In this document: positions 19,184-28,087 of the stretch, one piece after another | Layout of the letters: each line of letters opens with the position of its first letter | Position numbering within the stretch: the first letter of the stretch is position 1 | Source: Lyngbya sp. HA4199-MV5 | GTDB taxonomy: Bacteria; Cyanobacteriota; Cyanobacteriia; Leptolyngbyales; Leptolyngbyaceae | Direction of reading: 5' to 3' | NCBI GenBank assembly: GCA_019359375.1 | Contig: JAHHHL010000040.1 | Span: forward strand, 1-59,782 | DNA: 59,782 nucleotides | Notes under the pieces: model-generated | What the model saw: the letters and a program-made list of their open reading frames with translations, nothing else | Database searches by the model: none | What the model was told of the DNA's origin: nothing | Translations under genes and position numbers: made by a program

Positions 19184-19567
19184 ATGACAGAACAATCACC
19201 CGCTGCAAGTAATCCTACACTCGTGGAACGGGTTGAAGTGGTGGACGCACGCTTAGAATATTTGAATGCCCTGACGCAGCGTAATGCTGAGGCGATCGAG
19301 CGCTTAGTGCAAACGGTTGAAGCGAATTCGCAGCAAATTGCTCAAATGTCCGAAAAAATTGTTTCTGGCTTTGCCCAGGTCGATGAACGCCTGGATCGGT
19401 TGGCAGCATCAGTAGATCGGTTGGCGGCATCAGCAGAGCGACAAGAGCAACATGGTGCCCGTATCGATGAACGCCTGGATCGGTTAGCGGCATCAACAGA
19501 GCGACAGGAGCAAACAGTCTCCCGTTTGGTTGGCATTGTGGATAGGTTGCTTGAAAAAGTGGATTAG
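19184..19567 (+). CDS. Coiled-coil protein with internal repeats
   Basis: The frame is open from 19109, but the start is most likely ATG 19184 (MTEQSPAASNPTLVERVEVV), giving 127 residues. The rest is helical with an internal duplication: VDERLDRLAASVDRLAASAE and IDERLDRLAASTERQEQT. It is related in style to the two small genes at 444-935 (HNAxAI/NEIL.. versus LTQRNAEAIERLVQ). A strong AAGGAG at 19130-19135 precedes a different ATG at 19141 that opens only a two-codon frame (ATG-CCA-TAA), so translation may be coupled or the leader altered. Function unknown. Confidence 0.6.
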   Translation: MTEQSPAASNPTLVERVEVVDARLEYLNALTQRNAEAIERLVQTVEANSQQIAQMSEKIVSGFAQVDERLDRLAASVDRLAASAERQEQHGARIDERLDRLAASTERQEQTVSRLVGIVDRLLEKVD

Positions 19568-19614
19568 GTTTTAGTGGAGGCGATCGCAAATGCTTGGACA
19601 ATCTTTTAACGTGC

Positions 19615-20034
19615 CTACAAAGCATCTAGCATCAGAGCGTGAAAGCCTGCTTGGATAAAGTGGCGATCGGTGGTTACGGCTTCATTTAGGTTATGCCTCT
19701 GCATAACTACGAAAGAAAGGCAGTCTGTTAAGCCCCAGGTTTTATCGGCGCGAGACTCATAGAGAGCTAGTGCCTGCATTAACAACTCTGTGTCGATGCT
19801 GACGATTCTGATATTTTCGGTTTGATAACACTGCTGCATGAACTGAACAGCACCATTCCGATTGAAGGTACTCAAGGCGTTACCAACTTCAACGAGGATT
19901 GCTTCAGTGATCCAGACTTCACTGGCAGTGCGAATGCGAGGAAACAGCGTTTTAGCCTGACTGTGATAGTCGTCGCGTGGGTTGAGTAAGGCTTGGATAA
20001 ATGCAGTATCTAAAAACAAACGCTCACCCATCAT
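19615..20034 (-). CDS. PIN-domain ribonuclease toxin (VapC-like)
   Basis: 139 residues. Acidic residues of the PIN active site are visible: D9 in LFLDTAFI, E48 in ILVEVGNAL, D103 in GLTDCLSFVVM and D122 in AVTTDRHF. PIN toxins of toxin-antitoxin systems cleave RNA. The start ATG at 20034 overlaps the stop of the upstream antitoxin gene by four bases (ATGA), the standard arrangement for co-translated antitoxin-toxin pairs. The sequence fits the PIN type in which the last acidic residue sits in TTDRHF. Exact RNA target not predictable. Confidence 0.87.
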   Translation of the reverse strand: MMGERLFLDTAFIQALLNPRDDYHSQAKTLFPRIRTASEVWITEAILVEVGNALSTFNRNGAVQFMQQCYQTENIRIVSIDTELLMQALALYESRADKTWGLTDCLSFVVMQRHNLNEAVTTDRHFIQAGFHALMLDAL

Positions 20035-20267
20035 GTATCGGTTTCCTGGCGTTTGGGTGTGCCATAGAGATAATGATCATGCTCTGCTGACCAATCGGCA
20101 GGGGCTTCGACTGTACCCGTGAGGGTTTCGAGCACATCCCAGGCATTACTTGGTGTCTGCAAATGCTCTTGCCGCAGTGACGCAATGAATGTAAGCACCT
20201 GCTGCTGAAGGTCGTCAGGTAATTCATTCACCTGCTCGATAATTTGCGTGATGATGGTGTGACTCAT
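20031..20267 (-). CDS. Antitoxin of the PIN pair (DUF2281-like)
   Basis: Start chosen at 20267 (MSHTIITQIIEQVNELPDDL), giving 78 residues; an earlier in-frame start at 20303 adds 12 residues of poor match. The LPDDLQQQVLTFIASLRQ helix and the W-D-LE..TG stretch followed by a P..WS..HD.YLYG tail are typical of small cyanobacterial antitoxins next to PIN genes. The C-terminal tail would wrap around the toxin. It overlaps the toxin start by four bases. It probably also represses its own promoter, as such antitoxins usually do; no operator is visible. Confidence 0.8.
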   Translation of the reverse strand: MSHTIITQIIEQVNELPDDLQQQVLTFIASLRQEHLQTPSNAWDVLETLTGTVEAPADWSAEHDHYLYGTPKRQETDT

Positions 20268-20394
20268 GTGTCTTTGTGAAAGCGACAGCGCACGGGGCAG
20301 CAAAACACTGCTTCCTTATTTTCGCTCTACGATCGCCCTTTTCCCCAGTCATCCCACACGCGATCACCATCTCTCCTCATTCCACAACTCACCG

Positions 20395-21579
20395 CTAAGA
20401 CTCTGGTGGCGTTAATTGCGTTTCCTCTGTTGGTGTTGCTGCCGTCTCACCTTCAGCCTGAGCAGATTCAGTTGCTTGCTTTGTCGATCGATCCGTTTCT
20501 GCTTGTGGTTGTTGCGTTAGAGAATTATTTGGCGAGATCGCTCCTTCAAGCATCGTTCCCTCCAGGTTCGCCCCTTGCAAATCTGCTCCCTGAAAATTTG
20601 CGCCTTCTAACTTTGCTTTCAACAAGTTTGCTCGCCGCAGTTTTGCAAAAGGAAGCTCCGCCCCTTGTAAGTTTGCTTCCCAAAGTTGTGTATTTTGTAG
20701 ATTCGCGTCCCAAAGCCGCGCGTGTCGTAAATCTACTTTTGCTAGGAATGCGTCTTTCAGATTGGCTTTACCAAGATCCACTCCAGCTAATTTAGCTTTG
20801 TAGTCAAGATATAGGCGGCGTAAATCTGTTCTCCTTAAGTCGAGATGATCAAGTTCTAAGTAATGTCCGTAGCTGTATTTGCGTCGAGCGAGGACGGTCA
20901 TTACGGCTTGAATATCAATCGGTAACGGGGGAATGTCTTCTTCGCTTTGGGTATCGCTTTTGATTGCATCGATCGCCGCTTGCACAGACAATGAGCGCTT
21001 TTTGGCTGGATAGGGCGATCGCACTCTTACATAGGAAGTCAACGTTTCCATGACCTGCCAGTAATACTTTTCCTCTGCATCCTTCGCAATTTGTTCCAGC
21101 GCATAAATGCCACCCAAGCGCACATGAATATTGTCGTCGTTGCCCAATTGCTCGACGGCTTTACTAAAGCGCTCTGCAACTTGCTTTGCTTCGTTTGCCT
21201 TGAGTGTCAGCCAGGAAATGTAGAGCGTGACAAACACCAGCAAGCCACCCACCGCTTGAAACAAACTCGTCCGAATGGTGTTTTCGGTGTCAATGCGACC
21301 TTTTTCTAGGGTAGCAATCTCCTTGAGGTCGGCTTTTGAAGGGGATTTTGTTGCTTTGATTTGTTTGTCCAGGTCGTTAATGCGTCGGTTCAGTGGTTCG
21401 ACTCGCTGCTGGGGACTCAAGGGCAACCCATCCCGAAGCAGGGGAAATATCACGTAAACGCTAACTAAAGTAGTGAGACCGACTAGACCCCATCCCACAT
21501 TAGAAAGCATTGTTTGTTGGGAAGGGCACAACGACTGTAGACGAGTCGCCAATGGTGAAGCAGCTATCTTTTTGAGCAT
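20395..21579 (-). CDS. Pentapeptide-repeat membrane protein
   Basis: Start placed at 21579 (MLKKIAASPLATRLQSLCPS), since the longer frame from 21750 would run into the upstream gene and has no membrane-protein character. Two membrane segments are seen: VGWGLVGLTTLVSVYVIFPL, and after a basic coiled-coil loop SLFQAVGGLLVFVTLYISWL. A soluble region with GGIYALEQIA..... follows (familiar from cyanobacterial pentapeptide proteins), then about 18 A(D/N)LxX repeats (LDLRRTDLRRLYL to LEGTMLEGAI) that form a right-handed beta helix. The tail is rich in T, E and Q. Function unknown; a membrane-anchored binding scaffold is likely. No strong ribosome site precedes the start, so it is uncertain. Confidence 0.8.
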   Translation of the reverse strand: MLKKIAASPLATRLQSLCPSQQTMLSNVGWGLVGLTTLVSVYVIFPLLRDGLPLSPQQRVEPLNRRINDLDKQIKATKSPSKADLKEIATLEKGRIDTENTIRTSLFQAVGGLLVFVTLYISWLTLKANEAKQVAERFSKAVEQLGNDDNIHVRLGGIYALEQIAKDAEEKYYWQVMETLTSYVRVRSPYPAKKRSLSVQAAIDAIKSDTQSEEDIPPLPIDIQAVMTVLARRKYSYGHYLELDHLDLRRTDLRRLYLDYKAKLAGVDLGKANLKDAFLAKVDLRHARLWDANLQNTQLWEANLQGAELPFAKLRRANLLKAKLEGANFQGADLQGANLEGTMLEGAISPNNSLTQQPQAETDRSTKQATESAQAEGETAATPTEETQLTPPES

Positions 21580-21737
21580 TCTGTCATTGTCGTAGGAAGG
21601 ATGCGATCGCCTGTAGGAGTTTGCTACTGAGCAGATGCGTAAAGGCATTGAAAGCTCAGCGCTGTTGGATCTATTTGAGCAATTCCTGCTGGGCAAAGCA
21701 ATTGAGCCTTCGCTGGCAACAGGAGTGCTGCTAGGGG

Positions 21738-22742
21738 CTAAAACATCCATTCGAGGTTAATGCCCACTCGACTATCGCTGCGAACGCGAGAATTTTGCTT
21801 CTGAAGATCCGTAGAGAGTCGCAGGTTGTGCGTGAGCGCATAGCCCAAAGAGAGCGTCGTCAATCCCACTTCGTTCTCGCTTCTAGGAGCAACCCAGCTT
21901 TGTGTTAACGCCAGATCAGCCGCCCCAGTACGCGAAGGTACTAACAGCAAGCGCACCCCTACATGAATGCCCTCTGTGTTGTATCGGGTCGTTTCTAAAT
22001 GGCGATAACCCAGCACTGGCGCAACATTAATCACACTGCCCAGTGGACGAATGTAGTAGCGCAAATCGCCTCCCCACGCAGTTCGCTGCCCATTAAACGC
22101 GGTTTGATAATCGGCGCTCAGCGTCAAACCCGATCGCCCCACAAAGATATCTTCAATGCCCACGTTCAGTCCACTTGCGTTCTTTGAAGAGGGAAACTGG
22201 ACATATCCCACACGTAACCGTGTCCGAAAGCTAGGGTCACGTTTGATATCGGCTAGAACATCTGGCACCTGCTTCAGCCAGCGTTGCAAGACAGGGCTGC
22301 TTTCAATGAGCCTGGGATCGAGGTCAAGCACAGAGTCAGGAGTACGTTTAAGCTTGAAGTCCTGAGCATCGCGTTGAAGGGCTTCCTGGTTGCTGGAAGC
22401 CATTGATGGTTCCTGCCCCGGCTCTTGCTTCTTAACACCCAGTTCCCGATTCGTCCTTTCTGCCTCCTGTCTCCTGCCTTCTGCCTCCTGCCTCCTGCCT
22501 TCTGCCTCCTGCCCTCTGCCTTCTGCCTCCTGCCCTCTGCCTACTGCCTTCATCTCCTCCGCCACAAAACCGTTCTTCAATGGCGGGCGTTGCTCTACAA
22601 GATCGATCGCCGAGCGTGAAATACCTTCAACTGGCGCACTCCAGGCAGGACACGCAACCAGGGAAAGATTCGCAACGAAAAGTGTCTGGAAAAACCAATG
22701 GTTAAGGGATAGGTGCGATCGCAACAGGGTAACTCGATACAT
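21738..22742 (-). CDS. Secreted beta-barrel outer-membrane-type protein, with repeat insert
   Basis: Start chosen at 22742 ([18 protein letters not shown]) because a signal peptide follows ([20 protein letters not shown], cleavage near AWSA). The C-terminal half alternates hydrophobic and polar residues as in a beta barrel ([39 protein letters not shown]) and ends in phenylalanine, the usual recognition residue for outer-membrane assembly. Residues around 75-115 are translated heptamer repeat ([15 protein letters not shown]). I do not recognise the family beyond this. It is divergent from nothing nearby; the acsF terminator lies just upstream. Confidence 0.7.
   Translation of the reverse strand: MYRVTLLRSHLSLNHWFFQTLFVANLSLVACPAWSAPVEGISRSAIDLVEQRPPLKNGFVAEEMKAVGRGQEAEGRGQEAEGRRQEAEGRRQEAERTNRELGVKKQEPGQEPSMASSNQEALQRDAQDFKLKRTPDSVLDLDPRLIESSPVLQRWLKQVPDVLADIKRDPSFRTRLRVGYVQFPSSKNASGLNVGIEDIFVGRSGLTLSADYQTAFNGQRTAWGGDLRYYIRPLGSVINVAPVLGYRHLETTRYNTEGIHVGVRLLLVPSRTGAADLALTQSWVAPRSENEVGLTTLSLGYALTHNLRLSTDLQKQNSRVRSDSRVGINLEWMF
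22460..22551 (-). repeat. Heptamer repeat tract inside the outer-membrane-type gene
   Basis: About thirteen consecutive CTGCCTY/CTGCCCT heptamers read on the plus strand. On the coding strand they give four [14 protein letters not shown] heptapeptides in frame, between the signal-peptide region and the barrel. This is the longest uninterrupted heptamer run in the window. Confidence 0.9.
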
Positions 22743-22793
22743 GAACACGTTGATTGTGGCAGACTTCACATTATTTCCACAAAAAGTCGTCCA

Positions 22794-22840
22794 CAAAAAA
22801 ACGGCTTTGCGCCTGTAAGTTGCAGGTGAGGCAAAGCCGC
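22794..22840 (-). terminator. Rho-independent terminator of acsF
   Basis: On the minus strand a hairpin (stem CGGCTTTGC/GCAAAGCCG with inner CCTG/CAGG pairs) is followed at once by a run of seven T. It begins about 25 bases after the acsF stop codon. Confidence 0.88.
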
Positions 22841-22864
22841 TAAAACCAAGGGTAAAGGCACTAA

Positions 22865-23941
22865 TTAACGAGCCGTTCCCTGTGACGGGGCAGCATCAAT
22901 CGGCTTCATCAGATAGAGCTGAACGAGTTGCCATGCGTTAGATGCATAGTATGGCAATTTTTGGAAAAACTGCACAACCTTGGGAGTGTTTGCGCTAACG
23001 ATCGCCGTTAATCTGGCATTATTCTGCACGCACCGATCGAGGCGCTGGTAAAACTCAGGATTTTCAACATCCAAAACGACTGGAAAGACTTTTGCAGTAC
23101 TTTCGTTGGTTTTGTTAATGACATGAATATCGTATTCCCGCGCATCCAGCCCCAGCGACTTGTAGAAGCCCGATCGCTGGATGTCGTTCAAATACATCGT
23201 GGCAAAAACCGATAGCAAGAAGAAGCGACACCACAGCCGAGCCTTCCAATCATTCAAAATCTGAGGCTGCGATCGCATCATGGCATCAAAGAAATCGCCG
23301 TGCCGATTTTCATCCTGACACCAGTTTTCAAAGAACCGGAAAATCGGATAAATCCGGTCTTCGGGATGGGCTTCCAGGTGGCGGTAAATGGTGATGTAGC
23401 GCCAGTAGCCAATCTTCTCAGACAAATAGGTCGCATAGAAGATGAACTTGGGTTTAAAGAACGTATAGCTCCGGCTCTTGGTCAAAAAGCCCAGATCAAG
23501 CTGAAGATTGAAATCTGACATGGCTTTATTGAGAAAACCTGCGTGACGTGCTTCATCTCGTGACATCAGCGCAAAGCACTCTGCCAGTACTGGATTTTTA
23601 TCTTTCAGCTTGCGTGCCAGTTCCTTGTAAAGCAAAAAGCCAGAAAATTCAGCCGTGCAGGAGCGCTCCAAAAATTCAATAAAGAGTTGGCGCGTTTCCC
23701 CATCAATATGCTCCCAGGACTGATCAAACTCAGCGGTGCGCACAAAATGATGGCGGTTGTAATCAACCCGAAACTCTTCCAGGATGGCGCGCAGTTCATC
23801 TTCGTTGGGCGAAATATCCATCGCCGCAACCGCATCAAAGTCGGTTGTATAAAACCGAGGCGTGAGAATCGTCTCCTTCGCCGGAACTTTTACTCCAGGA
23901 CGTATTTCTTCAAAGCTAGGCTTTTTAAGGGAATCTACCAT
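22865..23941 (-). CDS. acsF: Aerobic Mg-protoporphyrin IX monomethyl ester cyclase AcsF
   Basis: Diiron monooxygenase that closes the isocyclic E ring of chlorophyll, turning Mg-protoporphyrin monomethyl ester into divinyl protochlorophyllide using oxygen. The start at 23941 ([20 protein letters not shown]) matches the family and gives 358 residues; the frame opens 144 bases earlier but with no matching residues. The two diiron motifs are seen as [12 protein letters not shown] and [29 protein letters not shown] and [10 protein letters not shown] are family hallmarks. It stands alone as a single transcript with its own terminator. Many cyanobacteria have two copies (high and low oxygen); only one is here, so which form it is remains open. 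Confidence 0.95.
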   Translation of the reverse strand: MVDSLKKPSFEEIRPGVKVPAKETILTPRFYTTDFDAVAAMDISPNEDELRAILEEFRVDYNRHHFVRTAEFDQSWEHIDGETRQLFIEFLERSCTAEFSGFLLYKELARKLKDKNPVLAECFALMSRDEARHAGFLNKAMSDFNLQLDLGFLTKSRSYTFFKPKFIFYATYLSEKIGYWRYITIYRHLEAHPEDRIYPIFRFFENWCQDENRHGDFFDAMMRSQPQILNDWKARLWCRFFLLSVFATMYLNDIQRSGFYKSLGLDAREYDIHVINKTNESTAKVFPVVLDVENPEFYQRLDRCVQNNARLTAIVSANTPKVVQFFQKLPYYASNAWQLVQLYLMKPIDAAPSQGTAR

Positions 23942-24296
23942 GAGTCGTTTCGTTCTTTTTATAGATTCTGCATCGAAGGGATGGTGTGCTGAATCCTCGC
24001 AGTGTATCACTATCAAAACGAAGGGTAATACAGACGCGATCGGACATCTAAAAGCTCTCAAGCCCATTGACCTGTAGAGATTCAAACGCGCACAGACGAA
24101 ACCACAGCGATGATTACGTCAACAAGTTTACCAAGGTAACTGGTGACGAAACTCAGCGATCGCATTAAGAGTTGCAACGCGCCGTCAACTTTCGTAACAC
24201 CTTGACCGGGTTCCTCCGTGACCCCGCCTGCTTCAGAACAAAGTCTTTATCATTGAAAGACACGGATCACGAGAGCATCCCTTAAGGAAGAACGAC

Positions 24297-24818
24297 GTGG
24301 AAACGAGAGCATCCCAAACGGGCATGAACAAAGTTGGCACCGCTTATCTACTTTGGCTTGGCTGCTTGCTTCAGGTGCATGGACTGCACCGTCTCTATAA
24401 CGGCAAGATTTTGACTGGTCTGCTGTGGATGTTCAGTTTTGGACTTTTTGGCTTTGGACAACTCATCGATCTTCTGTTGATCCCCAACATGGTTGACGAG
24501 CACAACACCAGACTGAGAGCGAGCCAAGGCTTGTTACCGGGCGGTGCCTTTCAAAACCAGGCAGTGATTCAACGAGTCATTCCTGTCGATGCAATTCCAT
24601 TACCACCGAAGTTGGAGCCGAACCCACTGCTCATGAAGCTCCTGCAAGCCGCAGAAGCCAGGGGCGGTAAGTTATCCGTTACCCAAGGTGTAATGGCAAC
24701 TGGCGCAAGCTTTGCTCAGGTAGAAACAGCGCTCTTACACATGGTCAGAGAGGGCTATGTTGAAATTACTAACAACCCAGAAACAGGCGTTGTCACCTAT
24801 GAGTTTAAGGAGCTTTGA
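24297..24818 (+). CDS. TM2-domain membrane protein with winged-helix-like tail
   Basis: 173 residues. The N-terminal part is a TM2 domain: two membrane helices (TAYLLWLGCLLQVHGLHRLY and LLWMFSFGLFGFGQLIDLLL) joined by a GK turn and followed by D/N-rich residues. The C-terminal 65 residues (LLQAAEARGGKLSVTQGVMA, VREGYVEITNNPETGVVTYE) look like a small winged-helix fold. The start is a GTG at 24297, after AAGGA about 10 bases upstream; ATG at 24324 is an alternative. This combination is common in cyanobacteria with no assigned role. Confidence 0.8.
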   Translation: METRASQTGMNKVGTAYLLWLGCLLQVHGLHRLYNGKILTGLLWMFSFGLFGFGQLIDLLLIPNMVDEHNTRLRASQGLLPGGAFQNQAVIQRVIPVDAIPLPPKLEPNPLLMKLLQAAEARGGKLSVTQGVMATGASFAQVETALLHMVREGYVEITNNPETGVVTYEFKEL

Positions 24819-24912
24819 GGCTGAATGATGAGGGACGAAGGCTATCGCGCTTCTTAGCTTCAGGTTTCAGCCTCTCTCAGAAATGAGGATTTATAAAGGT
24901 GTCATTCTCGGC

Positions 24913-24984
24913 GTAGGGGCGCGGCATGCGGTCAACAGTCTTTGCCCTTGACCGAGAACCATTTGCCGCATGCCACGCCCTTAC
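24913..24984. repeat. Inverted-repeat element with 19-base arms
   Basis: Arms GTAGGGGCGCGGCATGCGG (24913-24931) and the complement of GTAAGGGCGTGGCATGCGG (24966-24984) match at 17 of 19 positions. A second, inner pair GGTCAA/TTGACC lies between them. It occupies the convergent gap between the TM2 gene and the DUF2996 gene and would form a strong hairpin in either transcript. Elements with GTAGGGGC ends are a familiar dispersed class in cyanobacteria. Confidence 0.75.
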
Positions 24985-25027
24985 AGGTAAACGGCTGAGG
25001 TTATTGAAGTGATTTAATTCTCGATCC

Positions 25028-25666
25028 TCAGTTCCTCACTAGCCATTTTTGAGCGTTCAACCGTTGTAACGTCCAAAACACGAGTAGCCCCAAATCCACC
25101 TTGCGCTCATCAATCCGAAAAGATTCCAGGGTACTGGCTTTGCCGCCGCTCTCAGCATAGGAAAAGCCCTTCTGTCCATTAATTTTCTCGCCAAAGAAAT
25201 AAATGCTAAATTCTCTAGACTGTCGATCGGCACTTGTCCAGCGTCCGATCACCTGCCAGCATTCTGGTGCTTGAGCAAAGCCAATCACATTGATTTTGCG
25301 CTTCTCAAACGTCAGGTCAGCCGCTGGAATGTCTTGCTTTGCCAAGCCTGCTTTCAGTGCTGGTAAAAAGTCTTGTTGAATAAAATCGGCGAAGGGTTTG
25401 TCTTCCAGGGCTGGGGGCTTTTCTTTTTTAGCTTTGGCGGCTGGTTTTTCAGCGCCGTCAGCATCCGCGTCAGCTTTAGGGGGTCGCTTGGCAGCAGGCT
25501 TTTTAGAAGGTGCATCTGCCTCAGCCGCATCCGAAACGGCATCTGGCTTGGCGGCATCTGGTTCTGGAGCGTTTGCTGTAGGAACGTCGGTTGCTTTCGC
25601 TTCGGTATTTGTAGGAGCCTGTTCGGGTTGGGTTGGCGTTGTTTCTTCTGCCATGCTCTGGGTCAA
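25028..25666 (-). CDS. DUF2996 family cyanobacterial protein
   Basis: 212 residues. The first about 95 are disordered and rich in A, E, K and P (repeated ADAxAxxP). The C-terminal 115 form the conserved domain: ALEDKPFADFIQQDFLPALK, LTFEKRKINVIG, ECWQVIGRW, REFSIYFFGEKINGQKGFSY and TLQRLNAQKWLVRN. This is a domain limited, to my knowledge, to cyanobacteria and plastid lineages; no biochemical role is established that I can cite. No signal peptide. Single gene, convergent with the TM2 gene. Confidence 0.8.
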   Translation of the reverse strand: MTQSMAEETTPTQPEQAPTNTEAKATDVPTANAPEPDAAKPDAVSDAAEADAPSKKPAAKRPPKADADADGAEKPAAKAKKEKPPALEDKPFADFIQQDFLPALKAGLAKQDIPAADLTFEKRKINVIGFAQAPECWQVIGRWTSADRQSREFSIYFFGEKINGQKGFSYAESGGKASTLESFRIDERKVDLGLLVFWTLQRLNAQKWLVRN

Positions 25667-25916
25667 TCCTTATTTCAAAATTGTAGCGATCGCCGCTCTG
25701 TACGAGAAAAACTGTACGAGGAAAACAACTGTACGAGGAGAATCTTTAAAGATGCGAAAGTGCTGTAAGGCAAAACTCTAGAAGCTCTTTGAAGCAAGAG
25801 TAAACGCCCTTGCTTGAGTTGAGTAAACTCCCTGCGTTTTATCTTAGTGGAATGCAGCGATGGGAGCTAGAGGAAAGTTCAATCGCTAGCATAGAATTTG
25901 TTGACCATACGCCGCT

Positions 25917-26804
25917 TTGAATGAACCCGTGCCTCCATTATCACCACAAGCTATCCATCTCCATACGTTAGTGCAGGGACAGGGCTTTCCCATTCTCTGC
26001 CTGCATGGGCACCCAGGATTTGCTCAGAGCCTGTCAGTGTTTACACAGCCTTTCTCCAAACACTTCAGGACGATCGCGCCTGATTTGCGGGGGTATGGTC
26101 GCAGTCGTGCAGGGGCAGCGTTTGTGATGACCGACCACCTGAATGATTTAGAGGCACTACTCGATCGTTACGCCATCGATCGCTGTCTGGTTTTAGGCTG
26201 GTCATTGGGCGGCATCTTAGCGTTGGAATTGGCGTTACGACTGCCCAACCGAGTCAGCGGTTTGATCTTAGTGGCAACAGCCGCGCATCCCAAAAGCAGC
26301 CATCCCGCGATCGACTGGCAGGATAATGTCTACACGGGTATTGCATCGATTCTAAATTGGTTCAGCCCCGGCTGGCAGTGGAATATAGACACCTTTGGGC
26401 AGCGATCGCTCTATCGCTATTTAATTCAGCAACACACCCCTACTGCTTATCAATACTTAGCCAAAGAAGCCTTACCAGCTTTTCTACAAACGTCCAATCA
26501 AGCCACAAGCGCTCTGTCGATGGCGCTTCAGCGAGGCTACAACCGCTTGCCCGATCTCTCTGCGATCCAGTGCCCATGTCTTGTGCTTGCTGGAGCGGAC
26601 GATCGTCACATTACGGCTGCATCCAGTTTAGAAACCGCTCAGGCATTGCCCCAAGCCACGTACCACTGCTACCCCAACGCGGCTCATCTTTTTCCGTGGG
26701 AGATCCCAGCGGTTGTAAGAGCAGACATCGATCGCTGGCTTGACGAAAATCCAGCAGTCATCACGCCGCCAGAAGGGTTCAATGTAGTGTCTGCCGCCCA
26801 CTAA
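25917..26804 (+). CDS. Alpha/beta hydrolase
   Basis: 295 residues with the alpha/beta hydrolase layout. The oxyanion region is LCLHGHPGF, then DLRGYGRS, the nucleophile elbow GWSLGG (serine about 98), a late acid in LAGADDRHI, and the catalytic histidine in NAAHLFPWE. The start is a TTG at 25917 (in-frame stop at 25902 upstream, no ATG until residue 77). Closest in general shape to esterases and haloperoxidase-like hydrolases; substrate not predictable. It stands in a plus-strand position between minus-strand genes. Confidence 0.85.
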   Translation: MNEPVPPLSPQAIHLHTLVQGQGFPILCLHGHPGFAQSLSVFTQPFSKHFRTIAPDLRGYGRSRAGAAFVMTDHLNDLEALLDRYAIDRCLVLGWSLGGILALELALRLPNRVSGLILVATAAHPKSSHPAIDWQDNVYTGIASILNWFSPGWQWNIDTFGQRSLYRYLIQQHTPTAYQYLAKEALPAFLQTSNQATSALSMALQRGYNRLPDLSAIQCPCLVLAGADDRHITAASSLETAQALPQATYHCYPNAAHLFPWEIPAVVRADIDRWLDENPAVITPPEGFNVVSAAH

Positions 26805-26938
26805 CGCCTGGAAAAGGGATCGAAGCTCAACCGTTTGCACGCGACCATTTCCCGCCAAACGCCAGGTAAACGCCTTCAAAAGCCTTATTTAAGAATGAGG
26901 CGTAAGGGGTGAGGAGGGAAGGATAAAGGATAAAAACT

Positions 26939-26977
26939 TAGCCTCTGCCCTCTGCCTTCTGCCCTCTGCCTTCTCCC
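26939..26977 (-). repeat. Heptamer repeat tract after the UAAP1 gene
   Basis: CTCTGCC/CTTCTGC heptamers abut the stop codon of the DUF1989 gene at 26978. Part of the same family as the tracts in radA, mutM and the barrel protein. Confidence 0.75.
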
Positions 26978-27724
26978 TCAAACTAACTGCGCCAAATACG
27001 CATCGGTATTCTGGAACCCACGCTCTGCTTCTGGGTTGCCTGTTCGCACGGGATCGTTGGCAGTGGATGCGGGAGCATTCCAGACGATCGCCCGAAGCGG
27101 TTTGGCATCATACGTTGGACTCGGATCAAGTGGATGGGGGCAGTTCGACAGCACGACCAACACGTTCATTTCGGCTCGTAAATCGATAAAATCTCCTGGC
27201 TGCGCGGTCTTCTCTGCCCACGATAAGTTCCCGTCTGGATCGACCGCAATCCGTGTAAACAAATTGAGATTTGGCATGATGTCTTTCTTGCCCAGGTTGC
27301 GTTTGATGAGTGCCAGCAAGAAGTTATCCCGTGAGTTTTTGTAATCACCCTCACCACTCTTTGTTGGATCGCCTTCGCGATACTTCGTGTTGGTCGCTAA
27401 ATTGCTGCATCCGCCCAGCGTGTCGTGTAAGCCACAGGAGTCTTCGGTGATGGAAAACAAGACGCGACCCATATCGGAGTAGAGCAACATCCCTTTTTTG
27501 AGGAACGCGTTGAACTGAATTTTGGCGGTATCGGCAGCGTTATACCGTTCGATCGCGTTGTCGGCGTTGTAACAGAGAAACGCTACTCCTCTAGAGCCTT
27601 CGGGCGCAAGAAGACGGAGGGTCGTGCCGCGCTTGATGACACGCGACCAATAGGCACCACCTGGAATAATTTCATCCCAGGTAACGAGGGCTGGATCGAT
27701 CGTGGTTTTTACTTCGGTAGACAT
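26978..27724 (-). CDS. Urea carboxylase-associated protein 1 (UAAP1, DUF1989)
   Basis: 248 residues. Pattern of the UAAP1 group: IIPGGAYWSRVIKRGTTLRL, CYNADNAIERYNAADT, LLYSDMGRVLFSIT, CGLHDTLGGCSN, GDFIDLRAEMNVLVVLSNCP and AERGFQNTDAYL. Likely metal ligands C97, H100 and C195 are present. In characterised guanidine-utilising bacteria the two DUF1989 proteins together form the carboxyguanidine deiminase that acts between guanidine carboxylase and allophanate hydrolase. Here the gene is alone: no second DUF1989 gene, carboxylase, hydrolase or transporter lies within the window. AAGGAG with a 6-base gap supports the start at 27724. A guanidine-I riboswitch and terminator occupy the leader, so guanidine should switch it on. 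Confidence 0.88.
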   Translation of the reverse strand: MSTEVKTTIDPALVTWDEIIPGGAYWSRVIKRGTTLRLLAPEGSRGVAFLCYNADNAIERYNAADTAKIQFNAFLKKGMLLYSDMGRVLFSITEDSCGLHDTLGGCSNLATNTKYREGDPTKSGEGDYKNSRDNFLLALIKRNLGKKDIMPNLNLFTRIAVDPDGNLSWAEKTAQPGDFIDLRAEMNVLVVLSNCPHPLDPSPTYDAKPLRAIVWNAPASTANDPVRTGNPEAERGFQNTDAYLAQLV

Positions 27725-27753
27725 GCGATACTCCTTAACTCAACAAACGACTG

Positions 27754-27809
27754 AAACAACAAAGCCCAGGAAGCCGACAACAATTACTGCTGCTTGGCTC
27801 TCCCGGGCT
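27754..27809 (-). terminator. Riboswitch-controlled terminator
   Basis: On the minus strand AGCCCGGGAGAGCC (27796-27809) can pair with GGCTTCCTGGGCT (27762-27775), followed by TTGTTGTTT. The first arm is also the conserved 3' part of the riboswitch core, so ligand-bound aptamer and terminator exclude each other. This predicts an ON switch. Confidence 0.8.
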
Positions 27810-27912
27810 TTTTTCCCGCCGTGTGACCGCTTTCCTGGTTGCAGGCTCCAAGCGGCTGCTTCTCTCGGACCAGGCATCTCACTCAAGCAAGACCGGAACC
27901 CTAGAAGCGAAT
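27797..27912 (-). promoter_or_regulatory. Guanidine-I (ykkC) riboswitch aptamer
   Basis: Read on the minus strand the leader carries the highly conserved blocks of this class in order: CTAGGGTTCCGG, CTGGTCCGAGAGAAGC, a variable stem CCGCTT...AAGCGG, then ACACGGCGGGAAAAAAGCCC and GGGAGA. This class binds free guanidinium. It sits about 75 bases upstream of the UAAP1 start, followed by a terminator that reuses its last arm. The assignment rests on direct match to the known consensus blocks. Confidence 0.95.
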
Positions 27913-28087
27913 TATCTTGCCGGACACGATTTACTGGGCGCGATCGCTTGACAGCGATCGCCCAAATCTTAGCATCTCTCGTCGAGGCTTCCTAGCTACA
28001 GTTGCTTAATCTAGATAACTGCAAACGTGTAGGAATAATTGTATCAGTGATACTCATTCCAAGAAATAGCATGACAAACAACCGTCT

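Noticed and set aside
27702-27995. A 97-residue plus-strand frame opposite the riboswitch leader.
   Set aside because: It lies on the complement of the aptamer and terminator, whose conservation explains the sequence.
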